64,000 nt of DNA from Pedobacter sp. HDW13 (GCF_011303555.1 NZ_CP049868.1:1674001-1738000), one strand, 5' to 3'. Positions 36,695 to 47,344 are shown, counted from the stretch's first letter. Translations and numbers: made by a program. Notes: generated by a model from the letters alone, not told the origin.

Positions 36695-38080
36695 ATGAAA
36701 ACTGCCGAGGAATTTTTAGAGAAGTCTGATGAGAAAGCTTTCGATTTACCACATCGTAAAACCATAAATTACAATATTGGTAAATACAATGCAGCAGTTG
36801 AACGCGGCTTGTCAAAGTTCGAAAACCTCGAGGCGTCTAAAAAAAAGGCACACGTAGTAAAATGGCGGGTAATGGAAAATCTTGATAAGTTCCTGCCCGA
36901 GTTCGAATCGAACTTTCAGCGCCGAGGCGGTAAGGTTATATGGGCAAACGATGCGGCAGAAGCCCAGCAGGAAATCCTCAATATCATTAAAAGAAACAAT
37001 GGCAAAACCGTCATCAAATCCAAATCGATGACGACGGAGGAAATCCACCTGAACGACTTTTTGGAGCAAAACAATATCGAATCGCTGGAAAGTGATCTTG
37101 GTGAATATATCGTTCAGTTATTGGGCCAGGCACCTTACCACATTGTTACCCCGGCCATGCACTTAAGTGCAACCGATATTGCGCAATTATTTCACGATAA
37201 ATTTGGCACCCCTATCGATGCTACGCCACCACAACTGGTGCAAAAAGCTAGGGAGCTGCTCAGAGAAAAATATTTAAATGCTGATATTGGTATTAGCGGA
37301 GGAAATTTCCTGATTGCCGATACCGGAAGTATTGCCATCACCGAAAACGAAGGTAATGCGCGTTTAAGTACTACATTTCCTAAAATCCATATAGCCATTG
37401 TTGGTATCGAAAAGGTAATCCCTTCTATGGCCGATCTGGATTTGTTCTGGCCTTTACTGGCTTCGCACGGAACCGGGCAAAATTTAACGGTTTACAACAG
37501 CATTCTAAGCGGTCCCCGTCAGCCAAATGAAACGGATGGCCCCGAAGAAATGTATGTAATCTTGTTAGATAACGGCCGCACCAATTTACTGGCACAAAAA
37601 GATCAGCGGCAAGGCTTATACTGTATCCGTTGCGGGGCCTGCTTAAATGCCTGCCCGGTATATAAAAATATTGGTGGGCATACCTACAACACCACCTATA
37701 GCGGACCAATTGGTTCGGTTATTACGCCGCACTTAAAAGGCATGGAGGAGTTTAAGCATTTAAGCTATGCTTCCAGTCTCTGCGGAAAATGCTCGGAGGT
37801 TTGTCCGGTAAAAATCGATATCCATAAAATGCTGTTGCTAAACCGACGAGATGCAGCAGCCGGACACGAGAACGGCAAAAAGGAAGAAATGGGCTGGAGC
37901 ATGTTCAACAAAATGATGCAAAAACGCAAGTGGATGGATTTCTTTGGTGGAAAGTTTAAAAATTTTATGCTCAAAACCTTCTTTAAAAAGAGTTGGGGCA
38001 AATACCGCGAAATGCCAAAAGTTGCAGATAAATCTTTCGCAAAACAGTTTGAGGAGATGAAAAAGAACCGGGAATCCTAG
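36695..38080 (+). CDS. LutB/YkgF-like iron-sulfur protein (lactate utilisation type)
   Basis: About 461 aa. The LUD domain covers about 60-290 (contains ISGGNFLIADTGSIAITENEGN). Two [4Fe-4S] ferredoxin-type Cys clusters follow: YCIRCGACLNACPVYK and SSLCGKCSEVCPVKID. LutB works with LutA and LutC in L-lactate oxidation, but neither partner is in the immediate neighbourhood. The frame starts at TTG 36686; the ATG at 36695 is preferred. The next gene (E1) starts 29 bases after its stop. Confidence 0.9.
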   Translation: MKTAEEFLEKSDEKAFDLPHRKTINYNIGKYNAAVERGLSKFENLEASKKKAHVVKWRVMENLDKFLPEFESNFQRRGGKVIWANDAAEAQQEILNIIKRNNGKTVIKSKSMTTEEIHLNDFLEQNNIESLESDLGEYIVQLLGQAPYHIVTPAMHLSATDIAQLFHDKFGTPIDATPPQLVQKARELLREKYLNADIGISGGNFLIADTGSIAITENEGNARLSTTFPKIHIAIVGIEKVIPSMADLDLFWPLLASHGTGQNLTVYNSILSGPRQPNETDGPEEMYVILLDNGRTNLLAQKDQRQGLYCIRCGACLNACPVYKNIGGHTYNTTYSGPIGSVITPHLKGMEEFKHLSYASSLCGKCSEVCPVKIDIHKMLLLNRRDAAAGHENGKKEEMGWSMFNKMMQKRKWMDFFGGKFKNFMLKTFFKKSWGKYREMPKVADKSFAKQFEEMKKNRES

Positions 38081-38109
38081 TCAGAAACCATTAGCCAAAA
38101 CAACCAAAT

Positions 38110-40086
38110 ATGCATTTTAACCGAAGAGATAAAGACGACGAATTCTTACTGAATTTATATAAAAAGCTCCTTTATCCCCGGATGGTGGAGGATAAAATGC
38201 TCAAATTATTGCGCCAGGGACGCATAGGTAAATGGTTTTCAGGTATTGGGCAGGAAGCCATTGCAGTTGGCAGTACTTTGGCCATGCAGCACGAAGAATA
38301 CATTTTGCCCATGCACCGCAATTTAGGGGTTTTTACTTCCCGTAATATTCCTTTAAAAAAGTTAATGGCCCAATGGCAGGGCAAGTTAACAGGCTTTACC
38401 AAAGGCCGCGACCGCTCATTTCATTTCGGTACACAAAACTATAAAATTGTAGGGATGATTTCCCATTTAGGCCCACAAATGGCCTTGGCAGATGGCATTG
38501 CATTGGCCGACCTTCTGGCTAATAAACAGCATGCTACTTTAGTTTATACCGGCGAGGGTGCAACCAGTGAAGGCGATTTTCACGAAGCGTTAAATGTTGC
38601 TGCTGTTTGGGGACTTCCTGTTATCTTTTTGATTGAGAATAATGGCTATGGACTTTCTACGCCAAAATCAGAGCAATTTAGATGTAAAAACCTGGTTGAT
38701 AAAGCCATTGGCTACGGCATTGAAGGGCGGCAAATTGACGGAAATAACATTCTTGAAGTGTACGATACCATTAACCAGCTGGCTATGGAGATCAGAAAAG
38801 ATCCCAGACCTATTTTGGTAGAATGCATGACCTTCAGAATGCGTGGACACGAAGAAGCATCAGGAACCAAATATGTTCCGCAGGAGTTATTTGATCAATG
38901 GGAAAAGAAAGATCCACTGAGCAATTTTGAGGCTTATTTAATTGAGCAGGGGGTGTTAACATCTGCTTCGGTTATTGATATAAAAATTGAAGTAAAAAAG
39001 AACATTGAATTAGAAGTTGAATCAGCTTTTAATGAGCCCGAACCCATTGCCGATGCCCTTCAGGAAGAACAAGACATGTACTTCCCTTTTGAACAGGAAG
39101 TCGTTCAATCAGGCCAATCTTCAACCGAAAAAAGATATTTAGATGCCATTAGCGATGCGCTCGATTTAGCTATGGAAAAATACCCCAACCTGGTTCTAAT
39201 GGGACAGGACATTGCCGAATATGGCGGGGCTTTTAAAATTACGGATGGTTTTACCGCCAAATATGGTAAAGCTAGGGTTCGCAATACTCCTATTTGCGAA
39301 TCGGCTATTGTTGGGGCAGGTTTAGGCCTATCCATTAATGGTTATAAAGCTGTTGTAGAAATGCAGTTTGCTGATTTTGTAACTGTAGGTTTTAACCAAA
39401 TTGTGAATAATCTGGCAAAAACACATTACCGCTGGGGAGAAAAAGCCGATGTGGTAGTACGCATGCCTACTGGCGCCGGAACAGGTGCAGGACCTTTTCA
39501 TTCGCAAAGCAACGAGGCCTGGTTTACCAAAACACCCGGTCTAAAAATTGTTTACCCGGCATTCCCCGAAGACGCCAAGGGTTTGCTTTTGGCAGCAATT
39601 GCCGATCCTAATCCAGTGATCTATTTTGAACATAAATACCTGTACAGAAGTTTAAGCGCACCGGTGCCCGATGGCTATTATACCACCGAAATTGGCAAAG
39701 CAGTTACTTTAAAAACTGGTAAGCAGCTCTCCATCATCACCTATGGTTTGGGTATACACTGGGCATTGGAGTATTTAAATGACCATCCTGAGCAAGAAGC
39801 AACCCTGATTGATTTACGTACGCTCCAACCCTGGGATAAGGAAACCGTCGAAGAGGCTGTTAAAGCTACAGGACGGGTATTGATTTTGCATGAAGATACA
39901 CTGACTAATGGTTTTGGTGCTGAAATTTCGGCCTGGATTGGAGAGCATCTCTTCCACCACCTCGATGCACCTGTAATGCGTTGTGCAAGTTTAGATACTG
40001 CCATTCCAATGAGTAAGGTACTCGAAGATAATTTTTTAGCTAAAGCCAGATTAGCCGAAACGATTGATAAATTATTAAAATACTAA
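38110..40086 (+). CDS. 2-oxoacid dehydrogenase E1, alpha and beta subunits fused
   Basis: A 658-aa thiamine diphosphate enzyme. Residues about 1-330 form the alpha part, with the ThDP/Mg motif GEGATSEGDFHEALN...IENNGYG. About 345-658 form the beta part (LVLMGQDIAEYGGAFKIT, RVRNTPICESAIVGAGLG). It decarboxylates a 2-oxoacid and passes the acyl group to lipoyl E2. Branched-chain acids or pyruvate/acetoin are possible substrates. The fused form is common in Bacteroidota. No E2 or E3 gene is seen in the window. Confidence 0.92.
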   Translation: MHFNRRDKDDEFLLNLYKKLLYPRMVEDKMLKLLRQGRIGKWFSGIGQEAIAVGSTLAMQHEEYILPMHRNLGVFTSRNIPLKKLMAQWQGKLTGFTKGRDRSFHFGTQNYKIVGMISHLGPQMALADGIALADLLANKQHATLVYTGEGATSEGDFHEALNVAAVWGLPVIFLIENNGYGLSTPKSEQFRCKNLVDKAIGYGIEGRQIDGNNILEVYDTINQLAMEIRKDPRPILVECMTFRMRGHEEASGTKYVPQELFDQWEKKDPLSNFEAYLIEQGVLTSASVIDIKIEVKKNIELEVESAFNEPEPIADALQEEQDMYFPFEQEVVQSGQSSTEKRYLDAISDALDLAMEKYPNLVLMGQDIAEYGGAFKITDGFTAKYGKARVRNTPICESAIVGAGLGLSINGYKAVVEMQFADFVTVGFNQIVNNLAKTHYRWGEKADVVVRMPTGAGTGAGPFHSQSNEAWFTKTPGLKIVYPAFPEDAKGLLLAAIADPNPVIYFEHKYLYRSLSAPVPDGYYTTEIGKAVTLKTGKQLSIITYGLGIHWALEYLNDHPEQEATLIDLRTLQPWDKETVEEAVKATGRVLILHEDTLTNGFGAEISAWIGEHLFHHLDAPVMRCASLDTAIPMSKVLEDNFLAKARLAETIDKLLKY

Positions 40087-40093
40087 CCTTTAT

Positions 40094-40154
40094 CGTCAGG
40101 CTGAATTTATTTCAGCACCTCTAATTGAGCCCCTGAAATGAATTCAGGGTGACG
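40094..40154. repeat. Inverted repeat upstream of the adenine deaminase gene
   Basis: Ends read CGTCAGGCTGAATT and AATTCAGGGTGACG, with internal ATTTCAG / CTGAAAT also complementary, giving a stem of about 20 bp with few mismatches. It overlaps an upstream in-frame GTG (40149), so the deaminase start is the ATG at 40176. Confidence 0.65.
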
Positions 40155-40175
40155 AGGATTAAACATCAAATTGCA

Positions 40176-41812
40176 ATGAGCACTTTCAAAGTCAGCGGAA
40201 ACATAGTTAATATCACTAAGCGAAATATTTTCTTTGGCGAAATAGAGGTTGAAGCCGGAAAGATAAAATCTATTACTAAAATTTCGGAAGAACAGCCTGG
40301 CAGCCAGTTTATCACTCCTGGCTTTATCGATAGCCATGTGCACATCGAAAGCAGCATGTTAATTCCAAGTGAATTTGCCCGGCTAGCCGTTGTACATGGC
40401 ACCGTAGCGACCATTAGCGATCCGCACGAGATTGCCAATGTATGTGGCATGGAAGGCGTAGAATTTATGATTGAAAATGGGAATACCGTGCCATTTAAAT
40501 TCAATTTCGGTGCGCCAAGTTGTGTTCCTGCCACCGCTTTCGAAACGGCTGGTGCTGAGTTAAACCACGATGATGTTAAAGCACTTTTAGAACGTCCTGA
40601 AATTAAATACCTCAGCGAGATGATGAATTTTCCAGGAGTATTGTACAAAGATGAGGAAGTTTTAAAAAAGATTGCAGCTGCCCACCACTTGGGTAAACCG
40701 GTTGATGGACATGCTCCGGGTTTACGTGGCGATGCAGCTCAAAAATATATCGATGCAGGTATTTCTACCGACCACGAATGTTTTACCGCCGAGGAAGCAC
40801 TGGATAAACTACAACGTGGCATGAAAATCCTGATTCGCGAAGGCAGTGCCGCTAAAAATTTTGAGGCACTAATCCATTTGCTTCACGATTGGTCGGAAAT
40901 GATGATGTTTTGCAGCGATGATAAGCACCCTGATAGTTTAGTGGAAAACCACATCAACGAAATTTGTGCAAGAGCTGTAGCTAAAGGGATTGATGTTTTT
41001 AAAGTGCTCCGTGCAGCCTGTATTAACCCGATATTGCATTATAAACTGGATGTTGGTGCTTTACAGGTAAATGATGATGCAGATTTTATTGTAATTGAAG
41101 ACCTGATCAGTTTCCAAGTTAAACAAACCTATGTAAATGGGCTTTTGCTGGCAGAAAATGGCAGAATGGTGGGTAATTGGATCAATCATGTTGCGAGCAA
41201 AGAATCGATTAACCATTTTGATTGCAGCCCGAAAAAAGAAGCAGATTTTATTTTACCATACAAAAATCAGCTCGAAATTCCGGTTATTGAAGCTTTAGAC
41301 GGTCAGTTGATCACCAATAAGTTACTTGTTACACCAAAGGTAGAAAACGGAGACATAGTGAGTGATGTAGCCAATGATGTATTAAAAATGGTAGTGGTTA
41401 ACCGTTACCACGATGCGCCCATCGCCATTTCCTTTGTTAAAAATTTTGGTTTAAAACAGGGGCAATTGCATCAAGTGTTGCGCACGACAGCCATAATATT
41501 ATTGCCTTGGGTGTTGATGATAAAAGTATTTGTGAGGCGGTAAACCTGGTGATTAAGGAAACCGGTGGCGTTGTAGCCCTAGGTAATGGAAAAGAAGAAG
41601 TGCTGCCCCTACCAGTTGCTGGTTTAATGAGTAACCACAATGGTTATGAGGTTGCCACATGTTATACTGCTATCGATCAATTTGCTAAAGATTTGGGATC
41701 AACCCTCCTCGCTCCATTTATGACACTTTCCTTCATGGCACTTTTGGTTATACCACACCTGAAACTAAGCGATAAAGGTTTATTTGATGGGGATGAGTTT
41801 AAGTTGGTGTAA
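40176..41812 (+). pseudogene. ade: Adenine deaminase, frameshifted near the C-terminus
   Basis: Amidohydrolase converting adenine to hypoxanthine plus ammonia in purine salvage; total about 545 aa when joined. Metal-binding motif [15 protein letters not shown], later DGHAPGL and CSDDKHPD are all visible. The frame breaks at the GGGG run 41459-41462: the first frame ends at 41544, while the next frame continues [17 protein letters not shown], a required C-terminal motif of Ade, and ends at 41812. One added G joins them. It is likely functional if the missing G is a sequencing error. Confidence 0.87.
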
Positions 41813-41828
41813 AATCATTTCGTATTTT

Positions 41829-42215
41829 ATGAAATTAGATTTTATTGAAAACCTAAGCGATAGTGGGAAATTTAAGCAAGTAGTATCAGAAAATATAGTT
41901 AGATTATATGATTTTGACGAAACTCAAACAGCAAAGTTGATTAATCTAATCAAAGTGCTTGTTACTAACGGCCTTGATATTGAAATAACAAAATATGTTA
42001 AATCCGTAAATTGTAAATTAATATTAAAACTTTCCTCAATTGACAATGGGGTACTAAAAACATCAGAAGCATCAACATTTATTTGCGAATTAACTACAGC
42101 ATCATACCTAGAAGCAATTGATCTTATGATAAATGTTTCAACTGGATACAATTGGTTATGTAAAACTTCAAAAGATAATATTGATTTTCTATATTCTGCT
42201 GATGGAAATTGGTAG
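41829..42215 (+). CDS. Small hypothetical protein, AT-rich
   Basis: About 128 aa, start ATG at 41829 (an open frame extends to 41784 but overlaps the end of ade). The sequence is mostly helical and acidic (KLDFIENLSDSGKFKQVV, TAKLINLIKVLVTNGLDIE) and has no signal peptide or membrane segment. I recognise no family. Its codons favour A/T much more than the neighbours, suggesting later acquisition. It lies 16 bases after ade and is convergent with the SprT-like gene. Confidence 0.5.
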   Translation: MKLDFIENLSDSGKFKQVVSENIVRLYDFDETQTAKLINLIKVLVTNGLDIEITKYVKSVNCKLILKLSSIDNGVLKTSEASTFICELTTASYLEAIDLMINVSTGYNWLCKTSKDNIDFLYSADGNW

Positions 42216-42225
42216 GATTAATTTT

Positions 42226-42834
42226 TTAATCTAATAAAATCACCTCCGCTAGTGGATTAAACAGGTAAACGCGTTTATCATCTAAACACACACAGCGGTA
42301 ACGTTTTCTGATGCGCTCGCCTTTGGTAAAACGGCGGCCATCTTTAATTTTGAAATTTGCATTAGCAGGTAATTGCTCTACATGCAAGATATCTGTTGTA
42401 TCAGCATCGTATTTTTTTAGTGCACGCGATAAATGTAAATCTGAACAGCTCGAGGCCGCAGGGTTCGACATGTAATTATCTATCGCTTTATGGATATCAT
42501 CCGGAAAAATATTCATGTCAAAAAAGGGGACCATCATGCGCTGGAAGTTTTTCTTCCATTCGGTACCATGCGGTTTTACCTTATTCTTAAAGTCGTTCCA
42601 GGTTAACAAATGGGCAAATTCGTGTACGGTAGTAACCAGGAAAGCATAATGGTTCAGGTTAAAATTTACAGAAATACGGTGGCCTTTATCACGGAAAGGA
42701 TGGCGGTAGTCGCCCAGTTTGGTAGAACGGGTTTTGGCGATCTTAAATTCGCACTGAAAATAATCAATCCACTTGGCAATTAGCGGTGCTGCCTCTGCAG
42801 GCATATATTGCGCTAAAACTTTTACCTTTTCCAC
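42226..42834 (-). CDS. SprT-like zinc metalloprotease domain protein
   Basis: A 202-aa protein with the zincin motif HEFAH in TVHEFAHLLTW and a possible third ligand in KPHGTEWKK. The C-terminus contains beta strands with GRRFTKGERIRKRYRCV, resembling the SprT zinc-ribbon domain but with few Cys residues. SprT/Spartan proteins are linked to DNA-protein crosslink repair in eukaryotes; the bacterial role is unclear. It is a single gene near a helicase gene on the same strand, with a 287-bp gap between them. Confidence 0.85.
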   Translation of the reverse strand: MEKVKVLAQYMPAEAAPLIAKWIDYFQCEFKIAKTRSTKLGDYRHPFRDKGHRISVNFNLNHYAFLVTTVHEFAHLLTWNDFKNKVKPHGTEWKKNFQRMMVPFFDMNIFPDDIHKAIDNYMSNPAASSCSDLHLSRALKKYDADTTDILHVEQLPANANFKIKDGRRFTKGERIRKRYRCVCLDDKRVYLFNPLAEVILLD

Positions 42835-43121
42835 AGATGCTAAGATAAATATTTTTAAGTTTTAACCACTAAAGCCTCAAAGTTTTACAATGAAAAAACA
42901 GAATGATTATAGTTTTTAAACACAGAGAACATTGAGTTTATACAGAGAAAACAGAGTAGTTTTTGTGATATTCGCCCGGACCAAGAGCGGTATGAACATC
43001 CATCTCCAACCCAATAATGGTTCTTGTTAATAAATCTTCTTTCATAAAGCTCTTTGTGCTCTATATTTTAGCTCTGTTTTCACTGTGGTAAAAATCTTGT
43101 GCAATTTGCGGTAAAAGCATG

Positions 43122-45392
43122 TTATTCTTCCGTTGGAAACAACGATGCCAACACCATTTTTATCTCGCCGAAAGAATAATCCTTACCCAAAAACTCTCTT
43201 ATAGTGGCCATCGATTTTGTTTTCTGGCTGTCAACTGCATCGGTAATATTTCTGATTTTATTGGGTTTAACCAGTTTCGCTACATCCAATTGTTGGGTAG
43301 AAACATAGTAAGCCAAATGGCCCTCAATGGTACCCAAAGATAAACCTCGTTCCCTCGCAATTTCAGCTAAGTTTTTGCCTTCGTTGTACAATTCAAAACT
43401 TAAAAGTTTAGTATCGGGTTTCGGCTCTTTCTTTTTCTTCTCAGCAGCAGACCTCACTTTTAGTGCCGTTCCTTTAAGGGTAATCGCCTTCTTTAACTGA
43501 GCCTCTCTTTCAACTGTATTCAAAAGGGCCTCGGTATCAGCCTTGCTGAATTCTTTTCCATCAATAATGGCCTCAAGCAGGGCTTTACTTTTATGTATTT
43601 TTTTCAGCTGTTCGTAAATCACAATTTCCAGCTCAAGCAGTTCGGTTAAATAAGTTTTAATCTGTTTTTCTTCCTTTATGACTTCAATCTGGATTAAGAA
43701 TTTATCTGATACCTCTTTAATTAAAGGACTAAAATACTTCACCGCAGCCTGAACCCTTTTCGATACATTAAACAAAGTATGCTCGGTTTGCTGGGCAAAA
43801 AGGTTTTTAAGCTGGTGGATAAAAGTATCGGCTGTTGCCGTAATTTTCTGAAAATCCTTGTATAAATCCATCGTCCAATCATCGTAGCGCTGCTTGGTTG
43901 ATTTGGCTTCGCTCTTATCAAAAGTTTGCATATGCTCTTTAAAATAATAGCGTACTATATTCAGATCGAAAGCCGATAACAAATAAGTTCTGATAAAATC
44001 GTGGCTCTCTGCACTAATCTGCTGATCTAGCACTTCTGCCGGCTGTTTGGTTTTAGAAAAATAATGGATGTTTTGGTCTTGTTGTAAACCACTATCGCGC
44101 AAATGCGAAGTTAATACCAATCCTTTGAGTGAGCGCAGGCGCGAAAGTGCAACATAAGCCTGTCCGGGAGCAAAAGCATCACCGATATCGATAATCGCTT
44201 TATCAAATGTTAAACCCTGACTTTTATGCACCGTAATAGCCCAGGCCAGTTTTATTGGATATTGAACAAAAGAACCCGCTACATTTTCTTCAATTTCGTT
44301 GGTGGCCTCGTTAAGTTTGTATTTTACATTCTCCCAGGTGTAAGGCGAAATCTGGATGACCGTTTTATCCTCAGGTAGTTCTATTTCTACCACACCTTTT
44401 TCGATATGGTGCACAACGCCTATTTTACCATTGTAATAGCGTTTTTCGGCAGTCATGTCGTTTTTAATAAACATAATCTGTGCACCAACCTTAAGCTCCA
44501 GACTTTTATCATTCGGATAAGCATGCTCGCTAAACTCACCGCTAACCTTAGCTTCAAAGAAGTACGATTTGCTGGTCAGCTGTGTTAAGCGTTCACGGTT
44601 TATCGCATCAGCTTTATTGTTGTGTGTGGTTAAGGTAATGTAATTCTCATCTGCGGCAGGTTTAAAATCGCGGATAAAATGTTGTTGCAGTAATATAGTA
44701 TCCTGAGCGGTAATCTGATTGTTGCGCAGGTTATTTAGCAAATCAATAAAAACCGAATCATCCTGGCGGTAAATTTTATCAAGTTCAATATATACCGGTG
44801 GATTATTTTGCAGCGCCAGTGCATCAAAGAAATAAATACTCTTATAAAAGCCGGCCATTACCCGCCATTCATCGTTTTTAACTACGGGAGGCAACTGGTG
44901 CAAATCGCCGATAAATAATAACTGTACTCCACCAAAAGGCACATTTTTATTCCTGCGGATATAGCGTAACGAAAAATCAATAGCATCCAGCATATCGGCC
45001 CGCAACATACTTACCTCATCAATCACCAATAGCTCGAGTTCCTGAATCATCCGCCTTTTATTTCCCTGCATATTTAAATGCTTAACCATAGTACGTGGTG
45101 TATTAAAGTTAAAGGTGATGTTCTGATTGATGATATTTCCTGCAGCATCGGGAAAAAAAGCACCAAAAGGTAGCTGAAAAAGTGAATGGATGGTAACACC
45201 TGCTGCATTAATGGCCGCAATACCTGTGGGCGCACAAATCATCGCTTTTTTATGCGTAAGCTGAATTAATTTCCGCAAAAAAGTAGTTTTACCCGTTCCT
45301 GCTTTCCCTGTCAAGAAAACATGTTTTGAGGTGTAATTCACAAATTTAGCCGCAATTTCAGCGGGCATAGAACTTTCTTCTAATGTAGGCAT
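43122..45392 (-). CDS. PIF1/RecD-like helicase with C-terminal HTH domain
   Basis: About 756 aa. Walker A GKAGTGKTTFLRKL lies near residue 35, and Walker B is LVIDEVSMLRADML. The UvrD-like C-terminal helicase motif is TVHKSQGLTFDKA, with later YVALSRLRSL. A C-terminal region after about 650 contains an HTH_40-type domain (LAEIARERGLSLGTIEGHL). It is a putative 5'-3' DNA helicase for replication or recombination. The start is the ATG at 45392 rather than the TTG at 45398. Upstream lies a 310-bp gap without genes. Confidence 0.9.
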   Translation of the reverse strand: MPTLEESSMPAEIAAKFVNYTSKHVFLTGKAGTGKTTFLRKLIQLTHKKAMICAPTGIAAINAAGVTIHSLFQLPFGAFFPDAAGNIINQNITFNFNTPRTMVKHLNMQGNKRRMIQELELLVIDEVSMLRADMLDAIDFSLRYIRRNKNVPFGGVQLLFIGDLHQLPPVVKNDEWRVMAGFYKSIYFFDALALQNNPPVYIELDKIYRQDDSVFIDLLNNLRNNQITAQDTILLQQHFIRDFKPAADENYITLTTHNNKADAINRERLTQLTSKSYFFEAKVSGEFSEHAYPNDKSLELKVGAQIMFIKNDMTAEKRYYNGKIGVVHHIEKGVVEIELPEDKTVIQISPYTWENVKYKLNEATNEIEENVAGSFVQYPIKLAWAITVHKSQGLTFDKAIIDIGDAFAPGQAYVALSRLRSLKGLVLTSHLRDSGLQQDQNIHYFSKTKQPAEVLDQQISAESHDFIRTYLLSAFDLNIVRYYFKEHMQTFDKSEAKSTKQRYDDWTMDLYKDFQKITATADTFIHQLKNLFAQQTEHTLFNVSKRVQAAVKYFSPLIKEVSDKFLIQIEVIKEEKQIKTYLTELLELEIVIYEQLKKIHKSKALLEAIIDGKEFSKADTEALLNTVEREAQLKKAITLKGTALKVRSAAEKKKKEPKPDTKLLSFELYNEGKNLAEIARERGLSLGTIEGHLAYYVSTQQLDVAKLVKPNKIRNITDAVDSQKTKSMATIREFLGKDYSFGEIKMVLASLFPTEE

Positions 45393-45506
45393 CAGCAATA
45401 AAATTTTAGTTTGCTAAAACAGGGAGGATAAATAAAGCTAAACATTTTAGCACAAAAATAGACATGATTTATAGAATTTCAGGATTATTTTGTTTTTTAT
45501 CTGAAT

Positions 45507-45566
45507 CTATCGCCTGGGTTTAAACCCACCTCTCGAAATCGCCCAGGGCTTAACCCCAGGCGATAG
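45507..45566. repeat. Large imperfect hairpin in the helicase-prfC intergenic region
   Basis: CTATCGCCTGGG (45507-45518) pairs with CCCAGGCGATAG (45555-45566), extended inward by near-complementary TTTAAACCC and GGGCTTAA. It lies in a 310-bp gene-free stretch between divergent genes; the rest of that gap holds only the prfC promoter. Confidence 0.65.
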
Positions 45567-45609
45567 CAATTATAACTTTCGCGCAATTAAACAATTAGCC
45601 AGTTTTTCG

Positions 45610-45617
45610 TATCTTTG
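45610..45617 (+). promoter_or_regulatory. -7 promoter element (TATCTTTG) of prfC
   Basis: A full TAnnTTTG match about 86 bases upstream of the prfC ATG. TTTTTCG directly precedes it; no clear -33 element is seen. Confidence 0.6.
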
Positions 45618-45702
45618 CAGCCTCATGGAGCAAAAATCTAAAATTCTTCTTTTAGCAAGATTTCTTTAACGCTTCCACCTATCTTATAATTTCCTATTTA
45701 TT

Positions 45703-47286
45703 ATGCTTAACCCTGAAATAGAAAAACGTAAAACCTTTGCCATTATTAGCCACCCCGATGCGGGTAAAACCACACTTACAGAAAAATTTCTGCTGTTTGG
45801 AGGTGCCATCAACACGGCTGGTGCGGTAAAAAGAAACAAGGCCAACCAAAGCAATACTTCCGATTTTATGGAGATTGAAAAACAACGTGGCATTTCTGTT
45901 GCTACCTCGGTAATGGGTTTCGAATACAGCGGTAAACGCATTAATATCCTGGATACACCTGGTCACAAAGATTTCGCCGAAGATACTTACCGTACATTAT
46001 CGGCGGTAGATAGTGTAATTTTGGTAGTCGACTGTGTAAAGGGTGTGGAGGAACAAACCGAAAAACTCATGTCGGTTTGCCGCATGCGGAACACCCCTGT
46101 TATTATCTTCATTAACAAAATGGACAGAGAAGGTAAAGAAGCTTACGATTTACTGGATGAGATTGAAGAAAAACTGAATATCAGTTTATGCCCACTTTCT
46201 TGGCCAATTGGACAAGGACATACCTTTAAGGGAGTGTATAGTATTTATAACAAGCACTTAAATTTATTCAATTCTGATAAAACCAAGGTTACCGACTCGG
46301 TAGTTGCCGCAAACGATTTAAATGATCCTTCGCTTTTAGATTATCTGAAAGATTCGGAAATTAAGTCTTTAAAAGACGATGTAGAACTGGTTGACGGGAT
46401 TTATGGCAAGGTTGATAAAGATTTATATACCGAAGGATTACTGGCCCCCGTGTTTTTTGGAAGTGCCATCAACAACTTTGGTATTAAAGAGCTTTTAGAT
46501 ACTTTTATTGATATTGCGCCAAGCCCGAAACACCGAGAGGCCGAGGAGCGTGATGTGTTGGTAGAAGAGAAAAATTTTAGTGGTTTTGTATTTAAAATCC
46601 ACGCCAACTTAGACCCTAAACACCGCGATAGGATTGCTTTTTTAAGGATCTGTTCTGGTAAATTTGAACGCAACAAATTTTATTACCATACCCGCCAGGA
46701 TAAAAAACTGAAATTCTCTAACCCGATGGATTTCATGGCCAATGAGAAAAGTATTGTTGAAGAAGCCTGGCCAGGTGATGTGGTTGGTTTGTACGATAGT
46801 GGTAACTTCAAAATTGGTGATACTTTAACCGAAGGTGAAAAACTACAGTTTAAAGGGATTCCGAGCTTCTCACCTTCTATTTTTAAAGAAGTAGAAAACA
46901 TGGACCCCATGCGCACCAAACAACTGGAAAAAGGAATTGAACAGTTAACTGATGAGGGTGTGGCACAATTATTTGTAATGCAGCCAGGAAACCGCAAAGT
47001 AATCGGTGCTGTGGGCGAACTTCAGTTTGAGGTAATTAATTTCCGTTTAGAGCACGAGTATGGTGCAAAATGTCGTTTCCGTACGCTAAGTTATACCCGT
47101 TCGAGCTGGGTAACTTCAGAAGATAAAAAGAAACTGGATGAGTTTGTAAAACGCAAGCAGCAACACATCGGTTTTGATAAAGAGGCTAACCCGGTTTATC
47201 TGGCAGATAGCGAGTACATGATTAACTTAACCAAACAAGATTATGCTGATATCGATTTCCATAAAACAAGCGAGTTTAAAAGCTAG
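45703..47286 (+). CDS. prfC: Peptide chain release factor 3
   Basis: A 527-aa translational GTPase that recycles RF1/RF2 from the ribosome after termination. G1 is [14 protein letters not shown], switch I contains the effector Thr region ([12 protein letters not shown]), G3 is DTPGHKDF and G4 is FINKMDRE. The length equals E. coli RF3 (529 aa). It is a single gene, convergent with GH32 and separated by a bidirectional terminator. A role in the adjacent RNA repair locus is not implied. Confidence 0.97.
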   Translation: MLNPEIEKRKTFAIISHPDAGKTTLTEKFLLFGGAINTAGAVKRNKANQSNTSDFMEIEKQRGISVATSVMGFEYSGKRINILDTPGHKDFAEDTYRTLSAVDSVILVVDCVKGVEEQTEKLMSVCRMRNTPVIIFINKMDREGKEAYDLLDEIEEKLNISLCPLSWPIGQGHTFKGVYSIYNKHLNLFNSDKTKVTDSVVAANDLNDPSLLDYLKDSEIKSLKDDVELVDGIYGKVDKDLYTEGLLAPVFFGSAINNFGIKELLDTFIDIAPSPKHREAEERDVLVEEKNFSGFVFKIHANLDPKHRDRIAFLRICSGKFERNKFYYHTRQDKKLKFSNPMDFMANEKSIVEEAWPGDVVGLYDSGNFKIGDTLTEGEKLQFKGIPSFSPSIFKEVENMDPMRTKQLEKGIEQLTDEGVAQLFVMQPGNRKVIGAVGELQFEVINFRLEHEYGAKCRFRTLSYTRSSWVTSEDKKKLDEFVKRKQQHIGFDKEANPVYLADSEYMINLTKQDYADIDFHKTSEFKS

Positions 47287-47306
47287 TCGGGAGTCCAAAA
47301 CGCATC

Positions 47307-47344
47307 AAAAAACCTCGCCAGATTTAAATCCAGCGAGGTTTTTT
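47307..47344. terminator. Bidirectional terminator between prfC and GH32
   Basis: AAAAAACCTCGC pairs perfectly with GCGAGGTTTTTT, with an A tract on one side and a T tract on the other. It serves both convergent genes. Confidence 0.93.

Noticed and set aside
45703..47286. prfC as a PrfH-like partner of RtcB
   Set aside because: It is a full-length GTPase RF3, on its own transcript, with no link to rtcB.
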